A DNA stretch of 64,000 bases. It comes from Tissierella praeacuta DSM 18095. Lineage in GTDB: Bacteria > Bacillota > Clostridia > Tissierellales > Tissierellaceae. Positions within the stretch are counted from its first letter, which is position 1; each line of letters starts with the position of its first letter. A program made the position numbers and the translations under genes. This document shows positions 18,736-27,908 of the stretch, one piece after another. The stretch covers positions 1 to 64,000 of the forward strand of contig NZ_FQTY01000009.1 in NCBI RefSeq assembly GCF_900128955.1, written 5' to 3'. A model generated the notes under the pieces. The model ran no database searches and was not told the origin of the DNA. It saw only the letters and a list, made by a program, of their open reading frames with translations.

Positions 18736-18969
18736 ATGCTTATCCTAACTAGAAGAAAAGATGAATCAATAATTATAGATGGAAATATTGAGATAAAGAT
18801 ACTGGAAATGGAAGATGGTAAAGTTAAAATTGGAATTGATGCTCCAAGAGATATAGATATTATTCGAAAAGAATTATATAAAAAAATGCAGGATGAAAAC
18901 TTAGCAGCTCTTAACAATACTTCTAAATTAGACGACGTAAAAAGACTCTTCAATAAAAAAACTACTTAA
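18736..18969 (+). CDS. csrA: Carbon storage regulator CsrA
   Basis: 77 residues from the ATG at 18736, preceded by GGAGGGGAG. Begins MLILTRRKDESIIIDGNIEI and contains VKIGIDAPRDIDIIRKELY, the complete CsrA RNA-binding fold, with the longer C-terminal tail seen in FliW-regulated CsrA. It represses translation by binding GGA motifs. The flagellin leader at 20588-20670 holds two such sites. Confidence 0.96.
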   Translation: MLILTRRKDESIIIDGNIEIKILEMEDGKVKIGIDAPRDIDIIRKELYKKMQDENLAALNNTSKLDDVKRLFNKKTT

Positions 18970-19003
18970 ATATTGCAATTATTCAAGGAGGAATTGTTAT
19001 AAT

Positions 19004-20557
19004 ATGAAGGATTTACCCAGAACTTGCATTAGCAAAAATGATTTTTGGAATGTATTAATAGTTGATGATGATAATTTTATACATAGAATGTTAAAGAAAG
19101 CAAACCAAGATCTCATATTTGAGGATAAAGGAATAATATTTTATAGTGCTTATACATCGAAAGAAGCTATTGAGGTATTAGAGGAAAATAGAAATATAGC
19201 ATTAGTGCTGTTAGATGTATTTTTGGAAGAAGAAGATACTGGCTTAAATTTAGTAAGATATATTAGAGAAGATATAAAGGATGTTAATATTAGGATAGTT
19301 TTAATGACAGGAAAGGATTCAGCTATCCTACAAGATAAGATAATATTAAATTATGATATAAATGGATATGAAAATAAATCAGACCTGTTTTCTAAAAAGA
19401 TGAATACAGTTATTCTTTCATCTTTAAGATCCTTTAGGGACATTAATAGAATAAAAAATCATAAAGAATCAATGGAAAAAGTAGTATCATCTATATCTAA
19501 ATTATATGAAAAAGATGCACTTAATGATTTTTTAACTTCTAGTTTATATCATCTTAGTTCATTAATTAATCAATGTAAAGGATTTGGAAAAGAAAATTGT
19601 CCTACAAACTCTTTTGCAGCAGTAAAAGAAGGAGAGAGCAATATATTTAGAATAATTGGTGGAACTGGTAATTATAAGACTTCTATAAATAATAAAGTTA
19701 GAGAAACCATATTAAAAGATGATTTAATAAAGGTAGCTAAGATATATAACGGTGGGGAGCATGAACTTTTTGATAACTGCTATATAGCTAGATATAAAAG
19801 TACAGCTGGAAGTGAAGCCATTATATTTATTGAACGCTACGATAATATGGATTGTGTTGATATAGAGTTATTAAATATATTTCATAAAAGTATAGCTGCA
19901 ACCTTTGATAACCTATGTTTGAATTTAGAAATAGAAGCAACTCAAAAAGAAATATTATATACATTAGGAGAAGTAACTGAAGCTCGATCAGAAGAAACAG
20001 GATATCATGTAAAAAGGGTATCCAAATATTGTGAGTTGTTAGGGGGAAAATATGGTTTATCTCAAAGGGAAATCATGTTATTAACACATGCTTCCCCAAT
20101 ACATGATATAGGAAAGGTTGCCATACCGGATAAGATACTTTTAAAAACTGGAGAGCTAACTAAAGAGGAATTTAACATAATAAAAACCCATACAACAATA
20201 GGATATAATCTTTTAAAAAACTCAAAAAGAGAAATTTTAAAGGCAGCATCTATAGTGGCTCACGAACATCATGAAAGGTATGATGGTGAAGGATATCCAA
20301 GGGGTATAAAAGGTGAGGAAATCCATATTTACGGAAGGATATCGGCTATAGCTGATGTATTTGATGCTCTAGGTTCTCCTAGAGTATATAAAAAGCCCTG
20401 GTGTATGAATGATATATTAGAGTATTTCAAAGAAGAAAGAGGCAAACACTTTGACCCAGTATTAGTGGACATACTATTTGATAATTTAGATGAGTTTTTG
20501 GAAATAAAAGAAAAATATTCAGATGAAAAAACAAAAATAATTTCCAAAAAACACTAA
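19004..20557 (+). CDS. Response regulator with HD-GYP domain
   Basis: 517 residues. N-terminal receiver domain: acidic pocket D21-D23, phosphoacceptor D71, T102 and K125. The middle (about 160-310) resembles DUF3369. The C-terminal HD-GYP domain has H367-D368 and HERYDGEGYP with the catalytic histidines at 422-423. HD-GYP domains hydrolyse cyclic di-GMP. Placement between csrA and flagellin points to motility control by cyclic di-GMP. The partner histidine kinase is not nearby. Confidence 0.9.
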   Translation: MKDLPRTCISKNDFWNVLIVDDDNFIHRMLKKANQDLIFEDKGIIFYSAYTSKEAIEVLEENRNIALVLLDVFLEEEDTGLNLVRYIREDIKDVNIRIVLMTGKDSAILQDKIILNYDINGYENKSDLFSKKMNTVILSSLRSFRDINRIKNHKESMEKVVSSISKLYEKDALNDFLTSSLYHLSSLINQCKGFGKENCPTNSFAAVKEGESNIFRIIGGTGNYKTSINNKVRETILKDDLIKVAKIYNGGEHELFDNCYIARYKSTAGSEAIIFIERYDNMDCVDIELLNIFHKSIAATFDNLCLNLEIEATQKEILYTLGEVTEARSEETGYHVKRVSKYCELLGGKYGLSQREIMLLTHASPIHDIGKVAIPDKILLKTGELTKEEFNIIKTHTTIGYNLLKNSKREILKAASIVAHEHHERYDGEGYPRGIKGEEIHIYGRISAIADVFDALGSPRVYKKPWCMNDILEYFKEERGKHFDPVLVDILFDNLDEFLEIKEKYSDEKTKIISKKH

Positions 20558-20581
20558 AGTAATATAAATACCATCCGATAA
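20555..20581 (+). promoter_or_regulatory. Sigma-D promoter of the flagellin gene
   Basis: TAAA at 20555-20558, 15 bases, TCCGATAA at 20574-20581. The -35 overlaps the end of the preceding gene. A transcript from about 20588 would carry an 83-base leader. Confidence 0.9.
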
Positions 20582-20600
20582 TAGTAATGAAAGTTAATAA

Positions 20601-20664
20601 ACCTTTTGGCCAAAGGTACTAAAATATTTTGGCAAGGATGCCAACAACGAAAATCAAGGAGGAA
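20601..20664 (+). promoter_or_regulatory. Flagellin mRNA leader with two predicted CsrA sites
   Basis: A first hairpin (ACCTTT/AAAGGT, 20601-20617) precedes a second one, TTGGC/GCCAA at 20629-20644, whose 6-base loop AAGGAT presents GGA. A second GGA lies in TCAAGGAGGAA (20654-20664), overlapping the Shine-Dalgarno. This is the arrangement known for the Bacillus hag leader: one hairpin site plus one site on the ribosome binding site, bridged by a CsrA dimer. Confidence 0.75.
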
Positions 20665-20670
20665 TAAATA

Positions 20671-21798
20671 ATGAGAATTAATAACAATATGTTAGCAATA
20701 AACACTCATAGACAACTAGGCATATCAAATACTGCTGGTGCAAAATCAATGGAAAAATTATCATCAGGCTTTAGAATCAATAGAGCTGGAGATGACGCAG
20801 CAGGATTAGCAATATCAGAAAAGATGAGAGGTCAAATCAGAGGACTTACTCAAGCATCAAGAAATGCTCAAGATGGTATTTCCTTAATTCAAACTACTGA
20901 AGGTGCTTTAAATGAAACTCACGCAATCCTTCAAAGAATGAGAGAATTAGCTGTACAATCAGCAACTGATACAAATACAGGAGTAGATAGAAGCAATCTT
21001 CAAGATGAAATTGACCAACTATCAGAAGAAATTACTAGAATAGCTACAACAACTCAATTCAATACAATGAATTTATTAGATGGTTCATTTGAAGGTAAGA
21101 AATTCCACATTGGTGCAAATGAAGGACAAGATGTAACAATAAAAGTTAACGATATGGCTGCAAAGGCTTTAAAAGTAGATGGTAAAGAATATACATTAGC
21201 TGCTATTAGTGGTCTAGAAGTAGTTGGCAGAGATAAGGATATAAAAATAGCTGCAGTTTCTGGTAAAACAAGTGGAACAATTACTTCAGCAAAAATGTCA
21301 GGTGATGTTTACGTAGTGACATTAGGGACTGAGAAGACAGCAAAGACAATAAAAGCAACGGCAGGTGAAGTTAAATCAGCACTTGAGGGTCTTGGACTTA
21401 CTGTTAATTATGCAGAAGGTAAAAGTGGAGGTAGTAGTGTATCAAAAGCAGTGGCAGCTAAATCTTTAGGAACTGGTACTGCAGTATCTGGAAAAGGAAT
21501 AAATATTTCAAGCCAGTCAGCAGCATCAAAATCAATAACTATAGTTAACAGTGCATTAGAAACAGTTTCCAAAGAAAGATCAAAACTTGGTGCTATTCAA
21601 AACAGATTAGAGCATACTATCAAGAACTTAGATACTTCTGCTGAAAACCTACAAGCATCTGAGTCAAGAATTAGAGACGTAGACATGGCAAAAGAAATGA
21701 TGGAGCAAACTAAACAAAACATATTACAACAAGCTTCAACTGCTATGTTGGCTCAAGCAAATCAAGCACCTCAAACTGTATTACAATTATTAAGATAG
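20671..21798 (+). CDS. hag: Flagellin
   Basis: 375 residues. N-terminal D0/D1 (residues 1 to about 140) is classical: MRINNNMLAINTHRQL, LSSGFRINRAGDDAAGLAIS. The C-terminal part from about 280 ends ANQAPQTVLQLLR. The central part (about 145-275) is short, Ala/Ser/Thr/Lys rich and surface exposed in such flagellins, a likely site of O-glycosylation by the island next door. Strong AAGGAGG site. Transcribed from a sigma-D promoter and probably translationally controlled by CsrA/FliW. Confidence 0.97.
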   Translation: MRINNNMLAINTHRQLGISNTAGAKSMEKLSSGFRINRAGDDAAGLAISEKMRGQIRGLTQASRNAQDGISLIQTTEGALNETHAILQRMRELAVQSATDTNTGVDRSNLQDEIDQLSEEITRIATTTQFNTMNLLDGSFEGKKFHIGANEGQDVTIKVNDMAAKALKVDGKEYTLAAISGLEVVGRDKDIKIAAVSGKTSGTITSAKMSGDVYVVTLGTEKTAKTIKATAGEVKSALEGLGLTVNYAEGKSGGSSVSKAVAAKSLGTGTAVSGKGINISSQSAASKSITIVNSALETVSKERSKLGAIQNRLEHTIKNLDTSAENLQASESRIRDVDMAKEMMEQTKQNILQQASTAMLAQANQAPQTVLQLLR

Positions 21799-21817
21799 TT
21801 AACAATATAATAAAAAA

Positions 21818-21851
21818 GATAGTCAGAAATTTTCTGATTATCTTTTTTTAT
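21818..21851 (+). terminator. Rho-independent terminator after flagellin
   Basis: GATAGTCAGAA / TTCTGATTATC 11-bp stem with one G-T pair and a 3-base loop, followed by TTTTTTT. Confidence 0.92.
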
Positions 21852-21880
21852 GTAATTATTTAGTAAAATATTGTATCATG

Positions 21881-21907
21881 TAAATATATATCAGATTTTG
21901 CCGATAA
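21881..21907 (+). promoter_or_regulatory. Sigma-D promoter of the flagellin modification island
   Basis: TAAA at 21881-21884, 15 bases, GCCGATAA at 21900-21907: a perfect match to the sigma-28 consensus. It places the downstream modification genes in the same late flagellar regulon as flagellin. Confidence 0.93.
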
Positions 21908-21935
21908 TATATACATAGTGAAGAATGGGGGTTTT

Positions 21936-22565
21936 ATGTTGAAAATTTATATAGAAGATCAAGTATTAGAGTCGAGAAATGATATAAAAGAAATTGATAA
22001 TATCTTTAGTGAAATAGATAATATAATTAACAAATCATCTAAGATTTTAAGTTATATGATTATAGATAATTTCGAAGTATATCAAGATTTTTATGATTAT
22101 TTTTTAGAAAATATTAGGGTAATACAAGAAGTAAAAGTAATTGCACTGACATATAAAGAATTAGTTCATGATATATTAATATCTGCCTTTGAATATATTA
22201 AAAGAGTCCCAGAAAAAATAGAAGAGCTTGCAAATAAATTCTATAAGAATTCAGAACGACAGACATGGAATGACTTGAATGATTTATTAGGTGGAATAAC
22301 TTGGATAATTAACACCTTTTTTTCAATAGATCAAGATAAAAGACTTAAAGATGTAGTGTCAAACTATAAATCTTGGAATTTATATGCTAAAGAAATATTT
22401 GCATTAAAGGAGATATTACCAGATTTAGAAATAGCATTAGAAAATAATGATAATGTTACAATAGCAGATATACTTTTATATGAAATATTACCAATCTTTA
22501 ATGAAATAGGAGAAAGATTATTAGAATTAGTTAAGATGGAGGGAAAGTTAGATGATCTTAATTGA
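21936..22565 (+). CDS. Unrecognised protein heading the modification operon
   Basis: 209 residues from the ATG at 21936 (GGGG site upstream; the in-frame GTG at 21918 overlaps the region before it). Mostly acidic helices with few Gly or Cys, no membrane segment and no catalytic motif I can name. First gene after the sigma-D promoter; its stop overlaps the Maf gene by 14 bases, so the two are translated together. A partner or chaperone for the Maf enzyme is a reasonable guess only. Confidence 0.75.
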   Translation: MLKIYIEDQVLESRNDIKEIDNIFSEIDNIINKSSKILSYMIIDNFEVYQDFYDYFLENIRVIQEVKVIALTYKELVHDILISAFEYIKRVPEKIEELANKFYKNSERQTWNDLNDLLGGITWIINTFFSIDQDKRLKDVVSNYKSWNLYAKEIFALKEILPDLEIALENNDNVTIADILLYEILPIFNEIGERLLELVKMEGKLDDLN

Positions 22566-24396
22566 TAATATTAATTACCTAAGAGAAAAATTTCCATTAG
22601 TAAGAGAGAAATTAAAATTAGTAGGAGAAAGTGAAGATAAACAATTTTTAATAGAGGAAACAAGAAAAGGAGACAAGACACTTTTATATAACAAAGACAA
22701 TAAAAAGATATATCTTCATAGTAAATATGATCCAATAAGAGAAGCACAAACTATTGTAGAAGAATATAAGGATATAAAAGATATGAATGTAATATTCTAT
22801 GGAACAGGTTTAGGATATCATATAGATTTATTTGTAAAAGAAAATCTAAATAATAATTTCTATATATTTGAACCAATACCAGAGCTAATGGAGAAATTTT
22901 TATCTGTTAGAGATTTATCTAAAACAGAATATAAAAATTTAAGAGCTATAAGTCTAGGATTAGATAGTATCGAATCTGATATTAGTGAATTCTTAGAACT
23001 AAATAGAAAAGAGACTATAATAATTGAACTACCAATTCATAAGCAAGTTTTTGAAGAGGAATTTAAAAGATTTAATAAGACATTTTTAGATATAATAAAG
23101 GCTAAGAGAAGTAGCGTAGCGACTGATTATTCCTTTCAAAGAAGATGGATAATAAATAGCATGATGAATTTTAAAGAAGTTTTATCTACTCCAAATATAT
23201 TGATGGAAAAAAAGGGTGAGTTTAAGAATAAACCAGCCATATTAGTAGCAGCTGGTCCATCATTAAATGAAGAAATAGAGAATATTAGATACATTAAGGA
23301 AAATGGTCTTGCTTATATATTTAGTGTAGGTTCTTCTATAAATACTCTTATATATCACAATATTTATCCCCATGCAGCAACTACCTATGATCCAACTGAA
23401 CATAATCAAAAAGTATTTGAGAAAATTAAGGAAAGAGATATAAAGAATATTCCTATGATATTTGGCTCATCAGTAGGATATGAAACATTGGAAAACTATC
23501 CAGGGAAAAAGTATCATATGATAACTTCTCAGGATAAAATAGCAAATTATTACTTAGAATCAACTTCAGATATGGAAATTGATATAGTCTTAGATGCAGC
23601 TAGTATCGCAGTTGTTACTTTGCAATTATTAGCAAATTTAGGATTTAGTCCAATTGTACTAGTAGGTCAAAATTTAGGATACAGAAATAAAAACTATTAT
23701 GCTGAAGGAGTACATTACAATCCTGATATACCTTTTGATGATAGAGGAACAGATATATTTGTTGATGATGTATATGGAAATGAAATATTGACTACGGATG
23801 CTTTTAATAGTATGAGAGAGCAATTAGAGTTATATATTTCTAACATGGAAAGAGGAAGAGTAATTAACACTACAAAAGGAGGAGCAAAAATATATGGTGC
23901 TGAATTTAGAGAATTAAAAGATCTGATAGATAATGACTTACAGGAAACAGTTGTAATAGACAACTGGCTGGATGGGTATAAAACTAATTATAATAAAGAA
24001 GAGTTAAAAAAGAGGGTCGAAGTCATGGATATGGCTTTAGAGGAGTCATATAGATGGATAAGAGAATATAATACAAACTTACACAAAATGCTAGAGTTAG
24101 TTAGAAATAGAAATTTTAAACAATTAGAAATTATGTATAATAAATTAGATATAAGCATCACAGCATTAGAATCTAATATATTTTTTAATACATTTATTTT
24201 ACAAATGAACAGAGTTCAACACAAATTACTTGCTAATGCTGTAAAGATTTTTAAGATGGAGAAAGATATTTATAAGAAACATATGGATTTATTAAATAAT
24301 TACAAAGGATTTATTACTAAGTGTAGCTTAGATATAGATCTAATAAGACCTATATATGAAGAAATGAAAAAAGATATATTGATTCATTTAGGTTAG
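22552..24396 (+). CDS. Motility accessory factor (Maf), flagellin glycosyltransferase
   Basis: 614 residues. The central domain has the DUF115/MptE-like core with PAILVAAGPSLNEEIENI, followed by IFSVGSSI and the conserved TTYDPTEHN stretch. Maf proteins transfer CMP-activated nonulosonic acids (pseudaminic or legionaminic) to Ser/Thr of flagellin in the cytosol before export. Position next to flagellin and a complete pse set supports that role. It has the usual N- and C-terminal extensions of the Maf family. Confidence 0.9.
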   Translation: MILIDNINYLREKFPLVREKLKLVGESEDKQFLIEETRKGDKTLLYNKDNKKIYLHSKYDPIREAQTIVEEYKDIKDMNVIFYGTGLGYHIDLFVKENLNNNFYIFEPIPELMEKFLSVRDLSKTEYKNLRAISLGLDSIESDISEFLELNRKETIIIELPIHKQVFEEEFKRFNKTFLDIIKAKRSSVATDYSFQRRWIINSMMNFKEVLSTPNILMEKKGEFKNKPAILVAAGPSLNEEIENIRYIKENGLAYIFSVGSSINTLIYHNIYPHAATTYDPTEHNQKVFEKIKERDIKNIPMIFGSSVGYETLENYPGKKYHMITSQDKIANYYLESTSDMEIDIVLDAASIAVVTLQLLANLGFSPIVLVGQNLGYRNKNYYAEGVHYNPDIPFDDRGTDIFVDDVYGNEILTTDAFNSMREQLELYISNMERGRVINTTKGGAKIYGAEFRELKDLIDNDLQETVVIDNWLDGYKTNYNKEELKKRVEVMDMALEESYRWIREYNTNLHKMLELVRNRNFKQLEIMYNKLDISITALESNIFFNTFILQMNRVQHKLLANAVKIFKMEKDIYKKHMDLLNNYKGFITKCSLDIDLIRPIYEEMKKDILIHLG

Positions 24397-24433
24397 TCAC
24401 TATAAGTACTAAAGATTTGGGAGGTATGACGAT

Positions 24434-25570
24434 ATGAAATATTGCAAAAAGTGTGTTCAGCCAAATACTAGGCCAGGGATTGAGTTTAATAATGAAGGTA
24501 TATGTAATGCATGTTTATATGAAGAAAGCAAGGTTAATATTAACTGGGAAGATAGAAAATTACAATTACAAAACATAGCAGAATGGGCAAAGAAGAATGC
24601 TAAGGGACCATATCAATGTGCTATTGGAGTTAGTGGAGGAAAAGACAGTATGTTTCAGGCTTTATATGCCAAAGAAAAATTAGGGCTAAATATTTTATTA
24701 GTGAATTCTGAACCTGATGAAATAACTGAAATAGGAAGAAGAAATATTGAAAATTTAATTAATTATGGATTCGACATAATAAAACTTAGACCAAATCCTA
24801 AAATTTTAAAAAAGCTAGTAAAAAAATCTTTTTATGAATTTGGAAATATATTAAAACCATCAGAATACTCTTTATATGCTTCAACCTATATTATAGCGGA
24901 TAAATTTGATATACCTTTAGTAATTCAAGGGGAAAATGCAGCTCTTACATTAGGCGTTACTAATACTGGACTTGGACAAGATGATAATGCTTTGAATGTT
25001 AATGAAGGTAATACATTAGCTGGAGGAAATGCTTCGGATTGGGTTTCAGAAGATATAAAGATAGAACAATTATATATGTATCAATTTCCTAATAAGGAAA
25101 AGTTAAAACAAAAAGGTATAAGAGCAATTTATTTACAGTACTATCTTAAAGAATGGTCACAAGTTTATAATGCTGATTTTTCAATTTCTAGAGGGTTGAT
25201 AGGTAGGTATAATGATAAATTGCATGATATTGGACGCTATAGAAGAAATAGTGCATTAGATTCTGATTTGCAAATTGTGAATCAAATGTTAAAGTACTAT
25301 AAATTTGGATTTGGATTTGCTACCGATGAAGCATGCTATGATATTAGGGAAGGAAGAATAGATAGGGATGAAGCTATATGGTTAGTTAATGAATATGATG
25401 GAAAATGTGGTAAGAAATATATTGATTATTTTTGTGAGTATATTAACATAACTAATGACGAGTTTTGGTCTGTGGTTGATAAATTCGTTAATAAAAAGTT
25501 ATTTTACAAAGATGAAAAACTAAAAAAATGGATTCCAAAGTTTAAAGTTGGAGTTGATTTTAACGAGTGA
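24434..25570 (+). CDS. pseA: N-acetyl sugar amidotransferase (PseA-type)
   Basis: 378 residues. Four N-terminal Cys (C4, C7, C24, C27) form a probable zinc site. The ATP-pyrophosphatase loop is SGGKDS (67-72). This is the TIGR03573 family, which includes PseA and WbpG. PseA turns the 7-N-acetyl group of pseudaminic acid into an acetamidino group. No HisF/HisH-like partners lie nearby; WbpG-type enzymes need them and PseA does not, which favours PseA. Preceded by TGGGAGGT. Confidence 0.82.
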   Translation: MKYCKKCVQPNTRPGIEFNNEGICNACLYEESKVNINWEDRKLQLQNIAEWAKKNAKGPYQCAIGVSGGKDSMFQALYAKEKLGLNILLVNSEPDEITEIGRRNIENLINYGFDIIKLRPNPKILKKLVKKSFYEFGNILKPSEYSLYASTYIIADKFDIPLVIQGENAALTLGVTNTGLGQDDNALNVNEGNTLAGGNASDWVSEDIKIEQLYMYQFPNKEKLKQKGIRAIYLQYYLKEWSQVYNADFSISRGLIGRYNDKLHDIGRYRRNSALDSDLQIVNQMLKYYKFGFGFATDEACYDIREGRIDRDEAIWLVNEYDGKCGKKYIDYFCEYINITNDEFWSVVDKFVNKKLFYKDEKLKKWIPKFKVGVDFNE

Positions 25571-25631
25571 TTTAATTTAATAACAGGTTTTTAAAAACAT
25601 ACTAAATAAATAATAAGAAGAAGGTATAAAT

Positions 25632-26687
25632 ATGTTAAATAACAAATCTATTTTAATAACGGGTGGTACAGGTTCTTTTGGTCAGAAATTTATAGAAATG
25701 ATATTTGATAGGTATAGCCCTTCTAGGGTTATTGTTTATTCAAGAGATGAATTTAAACAGGATATGGTTAAAAGAAAATTTTCATCTAAATTGACCAAAG
25801 AACAATTTTCAAAGTTAAGATTTTTTATTGGTGATGTAAGAGATAAAGATAGGTTATATAGAGCACTTAAAGGAGTTAATTATGTAATACATGCGGCAGC
25901 AATGAAGCAGGTTCCTGCTTGTGAATATAATCCTTTTGAAGCTATAAAGACAAATATCAATGGAGCACAAAACATTGTTGATGCTGCCTTGGATTGCGGG
26001 GTTAAAAAGGTAGTGGCTTTATCAACAGATAAGGCTGTAAATCCTATTAATCTATATGGTGGGACAAAATTGGTATCAGATAAGTTATTTATATCAGCAA
26101 ATGCATATTCTGGAGGGAAGGGTACAATTTTTTCAGTAGTTAGATATGGGAATGTAGCTGGTAGTAGAGGTTCTGTTATACCCTTTTTTAAGGAATTAAT
26201 CGAGAAGGGAGAAAAAGAGCTTCCAATAACAGACTTTAGAATGACACGATTTTGGATTACTTTGGAGGAAGGAGTTGAATTAGTATTTAAAGCCTTGGGA
26301 GAATCAAAGGGTGGAGAAACTTATATATCAAAGATACCATCGTTTAAGATAACTGATTTGGCTAAAGCAATGTTACCTGATTGTAAATTAAAAGAGGTAG
26401 GTATTCGAGAAGGTGAAAAATTACATGAAGTAATGGTAACTAAAGATGATTCAAGAATGACTTATGAATACAAAAATCATTATATAGTATATCCACATTT
26501 TGATTGGTGGAATTCTGAACGCTTTTTTACAGAAGGTGGACAACCTATAGAAGATGGATTTGAATATAATTCAGGATCTAATGAAAAATGGTTAGATATT
26601 AAAGAATTGAAAGAATTATTAGCTCAATTAAATATGATGCCATTTATATATGATTATACTAAAGAAGTAGCTATGACTAAAGAATAG
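25632..26687 (+). CDS. pseB: UDP-N-acetylglucosamine 4,6-dehydratase (inverting)
   Basis: 351 residues, extended SDR fold. Nucleotide-binding GGTGSFG at 11-17; catalytic set D133, K134, Y142 and K146 as in FlaA1/PseB; MKQVPACEYNPFEAIKTN is typical of the inverting enzyme. First step of pseudaminic acid synthesis. It is soluble, unlike the long membrane-anchored dehydratases of capsule loci. Confidence 0.95.
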   Translation: MLNNKSILITGGTGSFGQKFIEMIFDRYSPSRVIVYSRDEFKQDMVKRKFSSKLTKEQFSKLRFFIGDVRDKDRLYRALKGVNYVIHAAAMKQVPACEYNPFEAIKTNINGAQNIVDAALDCGVKKVVALSTDKAVNPINLYGGTKLVSDKLFISANAYSGGKGTIFSVVRYGNVAGSRGSVIPFFKELIEKGEKELPITDFRMTRFWITLEEGVELVFKALGESKGGETYISKIPSFKITDLAKAMLPDCKLKEVGIREGEKLHEVMVTKDDSRMTYEYKNHYIVYPHFDWWNSERFFTEGGQPIEDGFEYNSGSNEKWLDIKELKELLAQLNMMPFIYDYTKEVAMTKE

Positions 26688-26708
26688 CAAAGAGGGGGGG
26701 ATGATAAT

Positions 26709-27899
26709 ATGAAACCAGCAATATTAGGTGGGACACCTATTAGAAATAAGCCATTACCATATGCAAAACAATATGTAAATGATGAAGATTGTCTTGCTGT
26801 AAATGAAGTGTTGAAATCTGATTTTTTAACAACGGGGCCTAAAGTGAAGGAATTTGAAGATATAATAGCTAATTATGTAGGTGCTAAATATGCAGTAGCA
26901 TTTTCGAATGGTACAGCAGCATTGCATGGAGCTTGCTATGCTGCTGGCATTGATGAAGGAGATGAAGTGATTACTACTCCTATTACTTTTGCAGCATCAG
27001 CAAACTGTGTGTTATATATGGGGGGAACTCCTATATTCGGAGATATTGATTCACATACATTCAATATAGATGTAAATGAAATTGCAAGAAAGATTACTAA
27101 TAAAACAAAAGCAATAATTCCAGTAGATTATACAGGGCAAGCAGTAGATATAGATGCAATCAAAGATTTAGTAAAAGGTAAAGAGATAGCAATTATAGAA
27201 GATGGTGCACATTCTTTAGGAACTAAATATAAGGGGATGAGAGTAGGCTCTATTGCTGATATGACAATGTTTAGCTTTCATCCAGTAAAGACTATCACAA
27301 CTGGTGAAGGTGGTATTATCACTACCAACAATGAAGAATATTATAGGAAATTAGTCAGCTTTAGATCTCATGGCATTACTAGGGATATTGCTCAACTTGC
27401 AAATAAAGATAGTGGTAATTGGTATTATGAACAATTAGACCTTGGTTTTAATTATAGAATGACAGATTTTCAAGCAGCCTTAGGAATAAGCCAAATGAAA
27501 AAGATAGATTGGTTTATTGAAAGGAGAAAAAAGATTGTAGATAGGTATAATGAAGCATTTAGAGAACTTGATGGAGTGATTCTTCAAAGAAATCAGGATT
27601 TTTCAGATACTGTAAATCATCTATATGTGTTAAAACTTGATTTAGATAAACTTAAGGTGGATAGAAAAGAAATATTTAATGGTTTGATAGCAGAGAACAT
27701 CGGAGTGCATGTACATTATATACCAGTTTATTGGCATCCATATTATCAGAAGTTAGGATATAAAAAGGGATTATGTCCTAAAGGAGAAGAATTATATAAT
27801 TCAATACTAACAGTACCATTATTTCCAGCAATGACAGATAGGGACATGGAAGATGTAATAAACGGATTTTATAAAATTATTAACTATTATAGAAAGTAG
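26709..27899 (+). CDS. pseC: UDP-4-amino-4,6-dideoxy-N-acetyl-beta-L-altrosamine transaminase
   Basis: 396 residues of the DegT/DnrJ/EryC1 aminotransferase family. PLP lysine K194 in FSFHPVKTITTGEGG, with EDGAHSLG (164-171) holding the cofactor ring. Second step: transfers an amino group from glutamate to the 4-keto sugar made by PseB. A GAGGGGGG site precedes it; gap to pseB is 21 bases. Confidence 0.94.
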   Translation: MKPAILGGTPIRNKPLPYAKQYVNDEDCLAVNEVLKSDFLTTGPKVKEFEDIIANYVGAKYAVAFSNGTAALHGACYAAGIDEGDEVITTPITFAASANCVLYMGGTPIFGDIDSHTFNIDVNEIARKITNKTKAIIPVDYTGQAVDIDAIKDLVKGKEIAIIEDGAHSLGTKYKGMRVGSIADMTMFSFHPVKTITTGEGGIITTNNEEYYRKLVSFRSHGITRDIAQLANKDSGNWYYEQLDLGFNYRMTDFQAALGISQMKKIDWFIERRKKIVDRYNEAFRELDGVILQRNQDFSDTVNHLYVLKLDLDKLKVDRKEIFNGLIAENIGVHVHYIPVYWHPYYQKLGYKKGLCPKGEELYNSILTVPLFPAMTDRDMEDVINGFYKIINYYRK

Positions 27900-27908
27900 A
27901 GTGTAAGT

